The position numbers and the translations under genes were made by a program. Below the pieces are notes generated by a model. It was not told the DNA's origin. It saw only the letters and a list, made by a program, of their open reading frames with translations, and did not search any database. From Geothrix paludis (lineage in GTDB: Bacteria > Acidobacteriota > Holophagae > Holophagales > Holophagaceae), in NCBI RefSeq assembly GCF_022808815.1, contig NZ_JAKZLC010000001.1, forward strand, positions 558,001 to 622,000: a stretch of 64,000 nt of DNA. The letters are read 5' to 3'. Positions 53,825 through 61,018 of the stretch are shown in pieces. The stretch's first letter is position 1. Every line of letters starts with the position of its first letter.

Positions 53825-54531
53825 ACGCCCCCGACGACACCCGGACGCCGAGTCCGTTCAGCCCCAAGCTGGTGCTGGGCGTCGCCATCATCGTGGCGGG
53901 CCTCGTGCTCACCCTGGACAACCTGGGCCTCGTCCAGGCCCACACCCTCTTCAAGCTCTGGCCGCTGGCGCTGGTGGCCGTGGGCATCGCCAAGATCCGC
54001 CAGGACCGGCAGGGCAGCAGCACGGGCGGATGGTTCCTCGTGCTGGGCGGCGCCTTCCTGCTGCTCTTCACCTTCGGCCACGGCCACCTGGCGGATGCGC
54101 TTGGCCCCATGCTGGTGGTGGCCCTCGGCATCCTCATCGTCACCAAGGCCCTCAAGCAGAGCCGGGGCATCCCGCCCGAGCTGGCCCGTTCCGACGACTT
54201 CCTCCAGGGCACGGCCATCTTCGGCGGCTTCAAGCGGCGCGTGGCCACCCAGGCCTTCAAGGGGGGCGAGCTGACGGCCATCTTCGGTGGCTACGAGGTG
54301 GATCTCCGCCAGGCCGCCATCGAGAACGGCCAGGCCCGCATCGATGTCTTCGTGCTCTTCGGCGGGGGGGAGATCCGTGTGCCGGAAGGGTGGGAGGTGG
54401 TCCATCGCGCCACAGCCATCGCCGGCGCCCTCAACGACGGCACCCATCACGGACCCGCTCCCGTGGAAGGCCGCCCCCGGCTGGTGATCACGGGATTGAT
54501 CCTCTTCGGCGGGACCGAGGTCAAGAGCTGA
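53821..54531 (+). CDS. LiaF-like protein with cell-wall-active-antibiotic-response domain
   Basis: 236 aa. The N-terminal membrane half has four helices (KLVLGVAIIVAGLVLTLDNL, LFKLWPLALVAVGIAKI and two more). The soluble beta-helical half (about 125-236) reads QGTAIFGGFKRRVATQAFKG, GELTAIFGGYEVDLRQAAIE, and IDVFVLFGGGEIRVPEGWEV, the repeat pattern of LiaF/DUF2154 domains. In Bacillus LiaF inhibits the LiaS kinase. Here it is coupled (1-nt TGATG overlap) to a LytS-type kinase, suggesting it modulates that kinase. Confidence 0.88.
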   Translation: MNAPDDTRTPSPFSPKLVLGVAIIVAGLVLTLDNLGLVQAHTLFKLWPLALVAVGIAKIRQDRQGSSTGGWFLVLGGAFLLLFTFGHGHLADALGPMLVVALGILIVTKALKQSRGIPPELARSDDFLQGTAIFGGFKRRVATQAFKGGELTAIFGGYEVDLRQAAIENGQARIDVFVLFGGGEIRVPEGWEVVHRATAIAGALNDGTHHGPAPVEGRPRLVITGLILFGGTEVKS

Positions 54532-55595
54532 TGCATCCCCTCCTGGCCAACCGGGCGCGTCTGGGGGCCTACCTCCTGGGGTGGGCCCCCATCGCCCTGC
54601 TGCTGATGGGGATCGCCCGGACCCAGAACTGGAGCTGGGCGGAGGGCGCCGCCCTGGCCCTGCCCCTCTGCCTGATCGCGGCCTTCCTCTTCCTGTCCGC
54701 CTGGTTTCTCTGCCGGGCGCTCCCGCTCGGCCAGCGGGTGGAGACGCTGGGCTCCCACGGGGCGGCCTGGGGTCTGGCGGCCGTGCTCATGGGCAGCATC
54801 TGGGCGGGGCTGGCCTGGCTGCTGGCTCGCGTCCTGGCCTGGATCCCCGGCCTTGGCGCCCTGCCCCGCCACGTGGACATCGCCCTGCCCGTGCTCACGG
54901 GCCTGGGCATCCTGCTCTACCTGGCCTCCGTGGCCCTCAGCTACCTCATGCTGGCCCAGGAACGCGCCCTGGAAGCTGAACGGAAAGGCGCCGAGCTCCA
55001 GATCCTCGCCCAGGAGTCGGAGCTGAAGGCCCTGCGGGCCCAGCTCAATCCCCACTTCCTGTTCAACAGCCTGAATTCCCTGTCGGCGCTGACCGCCGTG
55101 GATCCCGCCCGGGCGCGGGAGATGTGCGTGCTGCTTTCGGATTTCCTCCGCCGCAGCCTGGGCCTGGGAGAGCGCCGCCAGGTGGCTCTGCGGGAGGAGC
55201 TCGACTTGGCGCGGGCCTACCTGGCCATCGAGCAGATCCGCTTCGGCACCCGCCTGAAGCTCGACTGGCGCATCGATCCCGCCACCGAGCCCGCCCTCCT
55301 GCCCACCCTGCTGCTGCAGCCGCTGGTGGAGAACGCCATCAAGCACGGCATCGCGGCCCTGCCCGAGGGCGGCACCCTGGCCGTGGCCGCGGAGGTGGTG
55401 GAAGGGCACGTCCTGCTGAGGGTGGATAATCCGCTGGATGCCGACGCCCCGGTCCCCCAGGGGCTGGGGCTCGGGTTGCGCCAGGTCCGTCAGCGCCTGC
55501 TGGGCCGCTTCGGGAACCGGGCTCGGTTCGAAGCCACGGCCCAGGACGGCCTCCACCGCGTCACGCTGGTCTTTCCTTTGGAGATGGAGCCATGA
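54531..55595 (+). CDS. LytS/YehU-type sensor histidine kinase
   Basis: 354 aa. Five or so membrane segments (1-145), a short coiled coil (LEAERKGAELQILAQESELK), then the His_kinase domain with the phospho-acceptor in LRAQLNPHFLFNSLNSLSAL. ATPase motifs: LLQPLVENAIKHGIAALPEG and GLGLGLRQVRQRLLGRFG. It pairs with the LytTR regulator overlapping its 3' end by 4 nt. Confidence 0.93.
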   Translation: MHPLLANRARLGAYLLGWAPIALLLMGIARTQNWSWAEGAALALPLCLIAAFLFLSAWFLCRALPLGQRVETLGSHGAAWGLAAVLMGSIWAGLAWLLARVLAWIPGLGALPRHVDIALPVLTGLGILLYLASVALSYLMLAQERALEAERKGAELQILAQESELKALRAQLNPHFLFNSLNSLSALTAVDPARAREMCVLLSDFLRRSLGLGERRQVALREELDLARAYLAIEQIRFGTRLKLDWRIDPATEPALLPTLLLQPLVENAIKHGIAALPEGGTLAVAAEVVEGHVLLRVDNPLDADAPVPQGLGLGLRQVRQRLLGRFGNRARFEATAQDGLHRVTLVFPLEMEP

Positions 55596-56347
55596 AAGCC
55601 CTAATCATCGACGATGAGGATCTCGCGCGTTCCGTCGTGCGCGAGCATCTGGCCGCCCACCCCGACGTGGAGGTGGTGGGTGAATGCGCCAACGGCTTCG
55701 AGGCCCTGAAGGCCGCGGCCGAGCATCACCCCGACCTCGTCTTCCTCGACATCCAGATGCCCAAGCTGGACGGATTCGAAGTGCTGGAGCTCCTGGAAGC
55801 GGAAGGAAAGCGTCCCGCCGTGGTCTTCGTCACCGCCTACGACCAGCACGCCATGCGCGCCTTCGAATCCCATGCGGTGGACTACCTGCTGAAGCCCTTC
55901 TCGAAGGAGCGCTTCGACGCGGCCCTGGCCAAGGCCCGGGCCTTGCAAGCGGCCCAGCCTGCGGCTCCCGCCCCGTCCGCGACGGACCTCGCCGCGGCGG
56001 CGCGCCAGGGAAAGCCCCTGGAGCGCATCGTGGTGAAGGACGGCCCGAAGGTGACGGTGGTCCACCTCGACCGCCTGGATTGGATCCAGGCCCAGGACGA
56101 CTACGTGCTCCTCCGCACCGAGGGCCGGAGCCTGCTCAAGCAGCAGACCCTGGCCAGCCTCGAATCCCAACTCGATCCGAACCGGTTCATCCGCATCCAC
56201 CGCAGCTACATCCTGAACCTCGACCGCCTCGTGCGGGTCGAGCAGGACAGCAAGGAGCACCGGGACGCGGTCCTCCGTGACGGAACGACCCTCCCCATCA
56301 GCCGCGCGGGCTACCAGCGGCTGCGGACTCTATGGGAAGGGGCCTGA
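55592..56347 (+). CDS. LytTR-family response regulator
   Basis: 251 aa. Receiver domain (1-120): acidic pocket IIDDEDLARS, phospho-Asp in DLVFLDIQMPKLDGFE, Thr in FVTAYDQHA, Lys in YLLKPFSKER. An Ala/Pro linker is followed by a LytTR DNA-binding domain (about 145-250, LDRLDWIQAQDDYVLLRTEG and RFIRIHRSYILNLDRL). Cognate partner of the LytS-like kinase. No direct-repeat LytTR site was clearly identified upstream of the operon. Confidence 0.95.
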   Translation: MKALIIDDEDLARSVVREHLAAHPDVEVVGECANGFEALKAAAEHHPDLVFLDIQMPKLDGFEVLELLEAEGKRPAVVFVTAYDQHAMRAFESHAVDYLLKPFSKERFDAALAKARALQAAQPAAPAPSATDLAAAARQGKPLERIVVKDGPKVTVVHLDRLDWIQAQDDYVLLRTEGRSLLKQQTLASLESQLDPNRFIRIHRSYILNLDRLVRVEQDSKEHRDAVLRDGTTLPISRAGYQRLRTLWEGA

Positions 56348-56359
56348 AGCGCCAGTCCC

Positions 56360-56584
56360 TCACACCGCGCCGTGCAGGCGGCAGGGATGGTGATGGCAGT
56401 GCCCGCAGCGCCCTTCGCAAGGCAGCCCCGGCGCCAGATCCTCCTCCGGATGGATCGCACTTTTCACCGTGGGCTTGGGAACCGGCATCGGCACGATGCA
56501 CTTGGCCACGCGGATGGTCTCCGCAGCCGCCTTCCCGGGCCTGGGGGCCGGGGACTTCTTGCGGGAAGGGGCGGCGGGGGTCAT
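56360..56584 (-). CDS. Small Cys/His-rich basic protein, hypothetical
   Basis: 74 aa, 7 bp after the SCP2-gene stop on the same strand. The N-terminal part is basic (SRKKSPAPRPGKAAAE); the C-terminus CEGRCGHCHHHPCRLH has four Cys and four His within 16 residues and could bind a metal. Codons end mostly in G or C, like the neighbours, which supports coding. There is no good ribosome site, so translation would have to be coupled to the SCP2 gene. Not recognised. Confidence 0.5.
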   Translation of the reverse strand: MTPAAPSRKKSPAPRPGKAAAETIRVAKCIVPMPVPKPTVKSAIHPEEDLAPGLPCEGRCGHCHHHPCRLHGAV

Positions 56585-56591
56585 GGAAGGC

Positions 56592-57806
56592 TCAGGCTTC
56601 CGGACGTTTGAAGCTCTTCGCGACCTTCTGCATGAGCAGAGGGTCGCCCTCGATCTGGATCTTGCCGGTCATGAAGGCCTCCTGGGCGTTCAGCGTTCCG
56701 GTGCTCATGGCAATGAAGTCGTCGGCCTTGGCTTTCAGGAGCGTATCACAGGGCTTCATCAGCCGGGGGAACACCATGCAGGCGCCATTCCGGATGAACA
56801 GCGTGTAGCCCAGGTCATCAATCTGATAACCCACGGCCGCTTCAAGATCTCCGGCTTTTTCGGCGTTGAAACGCTCAGGCATGGACTCCAGGAGCGCCTC
56901 CGCCGGGTTCACGGCGGCCTCGAAGTGGGCCGTGTAGGACGCCACCTGACTCACGTCCCCCTTCACCGTGATGGCGCCTCCGAGAAGGGCCGCCACCAGG
57001 TTCAGCTTGCCGACATTGAGGGCTGCGAAGTCCGCGTCGGAGATGCCCAGGGCTGCACCACCCTCCACTTCGCCCGGCCGCACGGAGAGCCCCTCGGGGC
57101 TGAAGTCCAGGCGATAGGGTACGCCGTCCACCTTTACCTCCATGGTGCCGGTGGCGCCGCCCTTGTAGCGCTTGCGCAGCGTGGCCAGGGCCTTGCCGCC
57201 GGGCGTGTCCGGGAAGGTGATCTCGGGTTCCTGGGACCAGGTCTTCCAGGCCTTGCGAAGGAGGGCCATGTCGCCGGAGAAGCGGAGCTGGCCGCCCAGC
57301 AGGGCCGGTCCGGGATCCGAAATGCCGCAGACCAGGGCACGCACGGCCGCTTCGTCGCCGGCCACCTCGGCGCCGTCGCCCCAGGTATCACCGCCCACGG
57401 TCACCTTGATCCCGGCCCCGGCCAGCGCCAGCCGCGCCGGCACAAGATCCCTCAGGGGCTTCACCGGCCCGCTTTCCTTCTGGGGCTTCTTGAAGAACTT
57501 CGGGAATTTCTGGAGCAGGCCCAGGTCGCCGGTGCCCTTGAGCTTGCCGGTCATGAAGGCCTGCATGGGATCGAGCTTGCCTTCGTTCAGGGCGATCCAG
57601 TCCTCGGCGCCGATCACCACCACGGAGGTGGCGTCCGGCTTGGCCTCGCGGGCCAGGGAGAACACGCCGTTGTCGATGCGGCAGGTGTAATCGCCACCGC
57701 CCTCGCCCGTCACTTGGTAGTAGACGGAGACTGTGAGCCCCTGAGCCTTCTCGGGCAGGAAGAGTTCAGGCATGAGCGCAAAGATGCCATCCACCGTCAA
57801 AGCCAT
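56592..57806 (-). CDS. Protein with four tandem SCP2-like sterol-carrier domains
   Basis: 404 aa from the ATG at 57806 (AGGTGA upstream). The first (about 4-105) and last (about 310-404) segments are clearly SCP2-like and similar to each other: SVVVIGAEDWIALNEGKLDP with AFMTGKLKGTGDLGLLQKF, versus KADDFIAMSTGTLNAQEAFM with TGKIQIEGDPLLMQKV. Two central segments (about 115-215 and 215-310) follow the same plan (PGPALLGGQLRFSGDMALLR; LNLVAALLGGAITVKGDVSQ) but are more divergent. No signal peptide. SCP2 domains bind lipids or acyl-CoA; the ligand is unknown. Single-domain bacterial SCP2 proteins are about 100-130 aa. Confidence 0.8.
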   Translation of the reverse strand: MALTVDGIFALMPELFLPEKAQGLTVSVYYQVTGEGGGDYTCRIDNGVFSLAREAKPDATSVVVIGAEDWIALNEGKLDPMQAFMTGKLKGTGDLGLLQKFPKFFKKPQKESGPVKPLRDLVPARLALAGAGIKVTVGGDTWGDGAEVAGDEAAVRALVCGISDPGPALLGGQLRFSGDMALLRKAWKTWSQEPEITFPDTPGGKALATLRKRYKGGATGTMEVKVDGVPYRLDFSPEGLSVRPGEVEGGAALGISDADFAALNVGKLNLVAALLGGAITVKGDVSQVASYTAHFEAAVNPAEALLESMPERFNAEKAGDLEAAVGYQIDDLGYTLFIRNGACMVFPRLMKPCDTLLKAKADDFIAMSTGTLNAQEAFMTGKIQIEGDPLLMQKVAKSFKRPEA

Positions 57807-57900
57807 TTGATCACCTCGGAATGTGGGATCGAGCATGGCCGGGGCCTTGAACTTCATGCAACGGTTACCAGAGGTCAAGCTCCGCCATGACTTTCCTCGC

Positions 57901-57934
57901 GACGCAGAAGGGGCCGGATGGCCCCCTTTGCGTC
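57901..57934. terminator. Hairpin between the M56-TonB gene and the SCP2 gene
   Basis: GACGCA...TGCGTC and AAGGGGCC/GGCCCCCTT nest around GGAT. It lies just after the M56 stop (minus strand) and is a good candidate for its transcription end, though the T-run is short. Confidence 0.6.
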
Positions 57935-57944
57935 CTGGCGAGCT

Positions 57945-59255
57945 TCACTTCAGACGGAACGGCATGGTGAGCTTGAACCTTGCGGGTACGGGTTTGCCCT
58001 TCACCTTGGCGGGTTCGAATTCCCAGGTCCTGGCATAGCCCACGGCGCAGGCATGCAGCTCGGACGGGCCCGAGATGGCCTTGGCGTCCTGAACCTTGCC
58101 CCGGGCATCGATGGTTACGACCACCACGACGGTGCCCTGGATGCGCTGGGCCTTGGCTTCGGGCGGATAGGCGGGAGCTTCGGGCTGATGTTTGACCTTG
58201 ATCTGCTTCCATTCCATCTCCACCGGGGAGGCTGGCGAGGCCTTCGGGGTGTCGGTGGCGGATAGTGTGCTGAGACCCAGCCCGGTCGCCAACAGCAGGG
58301 CGGGCAGGAGCGCCACCAGGGGTGGGATCGGGGTGGATGTGAAGCGGGGGCGCAGGATGCGCTGAATGCGGGACATGAGCTTGCCTCCACTGGCCGCGGG
58401 AGCCAGATCGGGAATCAGGTTCGAATGGGATCGGAGTTCCTCCAGCCCGAGAAGGGCAGAGGCGTAGAGGATCGGATCGCCGCAAGTACGCACGGCCGCA
58501 TCGTCGCAGCAGTGCTCGCGCTCCTGGCGAATGCGCCTGGAGAGCCACCAGACGGCGGGGTGATAGAACAGCAGCGCTTCCGCGAGGGTCTGGACGAGGT
58601 TCGCGAGGAAATCACCCCGTCGAACATGGGCCAGTTCGTGGGCCAAGAGGGCTTCCAGAGCTTCGGGAGGCAGAGCCAGCAGGGCCGCAGCCGGAACAAG
58701 CACCACGGGTTTCAGCCAGCCCAGCACCACCAGCGAGTCCACCCGGTCGGACAACCCAAGACTGGCCGGGATCCGCACATGGGCGCGAACCTTCAGGACC
58801 TCGAACCGCACCAGCCACTCGGCGGGTGGCGGCTGGAGGCTGCCAAGACAGGGCCCGTAGAGCCAAGTCACGGCTTGTCCCACCTGCACGAGGCGGAGGC
58901 TGAATCCCAAGAACCAGGCCAGAAACAGCCAAGGGATCCAGAGACCGAAAATGCCATGCAGCCGGAACATCCAGCCCCCGAAGCGGCCTCCCTCGCCCAT
59001 GGGAGCGATCAAGACAGGATCGATCGTGGGCAGGGAATCGCCGCCGATCAAGATCCAGACCAAGGTTCCCGCGAAGGCGAGAACCAGCAGGCCGAGGGTC
59101 GCGAATGCGATGGCGTAGCGGAGTTCCGCGGAGCCTCGCCGTCCCAGCCAGAGTGCTGCCTCCGCCAGCAGGGCGAGCAGGGCGCCCTGCCAGAGGCTGT
59201 GGAGCAATGTCCAGCCCATGGCCTGCAGCAAGGGGGAGGATGAAAGATCGATCAT
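57945..59255 (-). CDS. BlaR1/MecR1-type M56 metallopeptidase fused to a TonB C-terminal domain
   Basis: 436 aa. Four or five N-terminal TM helices, then the M56 protease domain with the zinc motif LLAHELAHVRRGDFLANLV and EREHCCDDAAV (third ligand Glu). After a final TM (ALLPALLLATGLGLSTLSA) comes a periplasmic TonB-like C-terminal domain (APAYPPEAKAQRIQGTVVVV ... TWEFEPAKVKGKPVPARFKL). It lacks the beta-lactam-sensor domain of BlaR1. It overlaps blaI by 4 nt. It may sense envelope state and cleave BlaI to induce the operon; no beta-lactamase gene is nearby. Confidence 0.9.
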   Translation of the reverse strand: MIDLSSSPLLQAMGWTLLHSLWQGALLALLAEAALWLGRRGSAELRYAIAFATLGLLVLAFAGTLVWILIGGDSLPTIDPVLIAPMGEGGRFGGWMFRLHGIFGLWIPWLFLAWFLGFSLRLVQVGQAVTWLYGPCLGSLQPPPAEWLVRFEVLKVRAHVRIPASLGLSDRVDSLVVLGWLKPVVLVPAAALLALPPEALEALLAHELAHVRRGDFLANLVQTLAEALLFYHPAVWWLSRRIRQEREHCCDDAAVRTCGDPILYASALLGLEELRSHSNLIPDLAPAASGGKLMSRIQRILRPRFTSTPIPPLVALLPALLLATGLGLSTLSATDTPKASPASPVEMEWKQIKVKHQPEAPAYPPEAKAQRIQGTVVVVVTIDARGKVQDAKAISGPSELHACAVGYARTWEFEPAKVKGKPVPARFKLTMPFRLK

Positions 59256-59638
59256 CGGACCCTCCCCTTCACGTCATTCAACAGCTTGCGGATGTCCTCC
59301 AGTTCCTCGGCCGAGGCGGGCTCGGCTTCGAGGGCCTGGAGGACGAGCTCCCGACGGCTGCCTGCGAAGGCCTTCTGCAGAAGTTCCTTCAACAGGCAGC
59401 GCTGGGTTTCGGCTTCCCCCTGGAGGGCCTGGTAGGTGTGGGAGCGCGCGCGTTCGTCCCGGGCCACCAGGCCCTTCTCCACCATGATCTGCATGAGCTT
59501 CAGCACGGTGGTGTAGCCCATGTCCCGGTCCTTCGACAACTCGGTGTGCACATCCCGAACCGTCGAAGGTCCCCGCGACCACAGGACCCTGAGGATGGCG
59601 AGCTCACCATCGGAAGGGCGGATGGGCACGATGGACAT
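59252..59638 (-). CDS. BlaI/MecI-family repressor
   Basis: 128 aa from the ATG at 59638 (CTGGAGA upstream). A winged-helix DNA-binding domain (PSDGELAILRVLWSRGPSTV ... MGYTTVLKLMQIMVEKGLVA) followed by a C-terminal dimerisation segment. It is translationally coupled to the M56 gene. Its promoter contains two matched dyads (59668-59683 and 59692-59705), so autoregulation is likely. Inactivation by the M56 protease is inferred from the BlaR1-BlaI paradigm. Confidence 0.93.
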   Translation of the reverse strand: MSIVPIRPSDGELAILRVLWSRGPSTVRDVHTELSKDRDMGYTTVLKLMQIMVEKGLVARDERARSHTYQALQGEAETQRCLLKELLQKAFAGSRRELVLQALEAEPASAEELEDIRKLLNDVKGRVR

Positions 59639-59663
59639 GTTGTCTCCAGAGGGGTCTGGAGAC

Positions 59664-59705
59664 AACATACGAACCGATTCGTAGGATGTCAACGAATCGG
59701 TTCGT
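59664..59705 (-). promoter_or_regulatory. blaI-M56 promoter with paired operators
   Basis: Minus strand TTGACA (59692-59687), a 17-bp spacer and TATGTT (59669-59664). One perfect dyad, TACGAACCGATTCGTA (59668-59683), lies between -10 and -35; a second, ACGAATCGGTTCGT (59692-59705), lies at and upstream of the -35. Centres are 23 bp apart, about two helical turns, as for paired BlaI-type repressor sites, though the half-site (TACGAA) differs from the classical TACA. Confidence 0.82.
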
Positions 59706-59721
59706 ACTTTTTTTGGAGGTC

Positions 59722-60885
59722 CTACCGGAGGGTCTGCACCAGGAGCTTCACGCCCTTCCGGGTGATGTCGATGTCCAGGGGTAGCGCCTTTTCCGGAACC
59801 GAGTCTTCGGTCCATTGCAGCAGGTACCTGGATCCGAACATCTGGATGCCCTGTCCGAAGCGGGCTTCCACGCCGTCGCTCAGGGGGAAGGCATAGCCTC
59901 CCGTGGCCGGTGCGACGGACCCCACGTGCCCCATGACATTCTGGCCCGCGCCCGCGACGGAATAGACCGTCACCCCCGTGGACGCTGCCTTGGCCTTCAG
60001 CGACGCCTGGAGGAGGGTCATGTCCCTCGTGGCGAGGGTCGCGGATTCCGCGGGTCCGCCTGCGTCTCCCCGCTCGCGCCGGAAGGACTGGGTCATGGCA
60101 CGCTTCACCATGGGGTGGGTCATGTCATCCATCTCGCAGCGCGAGAATACGACCAGATGCTTCTGACCCGGCACCGCCGCCGCAAGGTCGAGGATCGACT
60201 CAAGGGCCTTGGATTCCCTGCCGATGGTCGCCAGCATGCCGGTCACGAAGGACGGGTTGTTGAGGTTGAGCCGGTCGAGGACGTTGACTCCGCGCTGGTC
60301 CACCGTTCCGCGGGCCCACCCCGGCGCTCCGCCCCGGAACCGGGCCAGCATCGCATTCAGGGCCTCCTGGCCGGCATCGCCATCCGGCACATCCGTGAAG
60401 TCCGCCTTGAATCCCGCCCCCTGGAGGGTTTCCTTCGGAGTGCCGACCAGGCTTTCTGGCAGCAGGTCCGGAACCTTGGCCATGGCCTCGGCCCAGCGAG
60501 CCCGGTTGACCGAGAGGCCCGGCATGAGAGATTCCAGCGAGTCCTTGCCCCGGGCCACGATCAGGACGCGGTCCCCGAGCGGGACCTTCGTCAGGAAATC
60601 CGCCGCAGCCAGGAAGGCCGTGGTCCGGTGCCCCGTATCCCTGATGGGCTCGAACACGAGGATCCAGGATTGGGGGGCCTCCGCTGTCTGGGCTGGGGTC
60701 TTCACCTGGACGACGGGCCTGGCCTTGCCGTCGACCCGCACCTTGAAATCCTCGGCCTTGAGGTCGGTCACCACGCCCCCACGCTCGTCGAGAGCCAGCA
60801 CCCAGGCCTGCGTCCTGGCCGGGACAGGCTGACCTGCGACCAGCGCCGCTCCAAGGGTCAATCCGAGGCACCAACGGTGGAACAT
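59722..60885 (-). CDS. VWFA-related domain protein, exported
   Basis: 387 aa from the ATG at 60885 (AGGAG upstream). Signal peptide MFHRWCLGLTLGAALVAG. The start of the mature protein, LALDERGGVVTDLKAEDFKV with DGKARPVVQVK, followed by a VWA-like fold (SWILVFEPIRDTGHRTTAFL ... VPGQKHLVVFSRCEM), is the pattern of the VWFA-related family expanded in Acidobacteriota. The MIDAS motif is degenerate (the DxSxS position reads FEPIRD), so metal binding is doubtful. It lies just upstream of the blaI promoter on the same strand; a functional link to the BlaI/M56 pair is unknown. Confidence 0.82.
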   Translation of the reverse strand: MFHRWCLGLTLGAALVAGQPVPARTQAWVLALDERGGVVTDLKAEDFKVRVDGKARPVVQVKTPAQTAEAPQSWILVFEPIRDTGHRTTAFLAAADFLTKVPLGDRVLIVARGKDSLESLMPGLSVNRARWAEAMAKVPDLLPESLVGTPKETLQGAGFKADFTDVPDGDAGQEALNAMLARFRGGAPGWARGTVDQRGVNVLDRLNLNNPSFVTGMLATIGRESKALESILDLAAAVPGQKHLVVFSRCEMDDMTHPMVKRAMTQSFRRERGDAGGPAESATLATRDMTLLQASLKAKAASTGVTVYSVAGAGQNVMGHVGSVAPATGGYAFPLSDGVEARFGQGIQMFGSRYLLQWTEDSVPEKALPLDIDITRKGVKLLVQTLR

Positions 60886-61018
60886 ATGAGGCTCCTGATT
60901 TGGGGATGGATGGATCTTCATTAGATCACGGCGGCGAAGGCCCGCGAACCGGCTGAGGATGCGTCCCGTCTCCAAGAATCTTTTTGGTCGTGATGGCGGC
61001 ACGGACCACAATCGTTCC

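Noticed and set aside
57823..57878. N-terminal extension of the SCP2 protein to 57878
   Set aside because: The extra 24 residues have no domain similarity and the ATG at 57806 has an AGGTGA ribosome site at good spacing.
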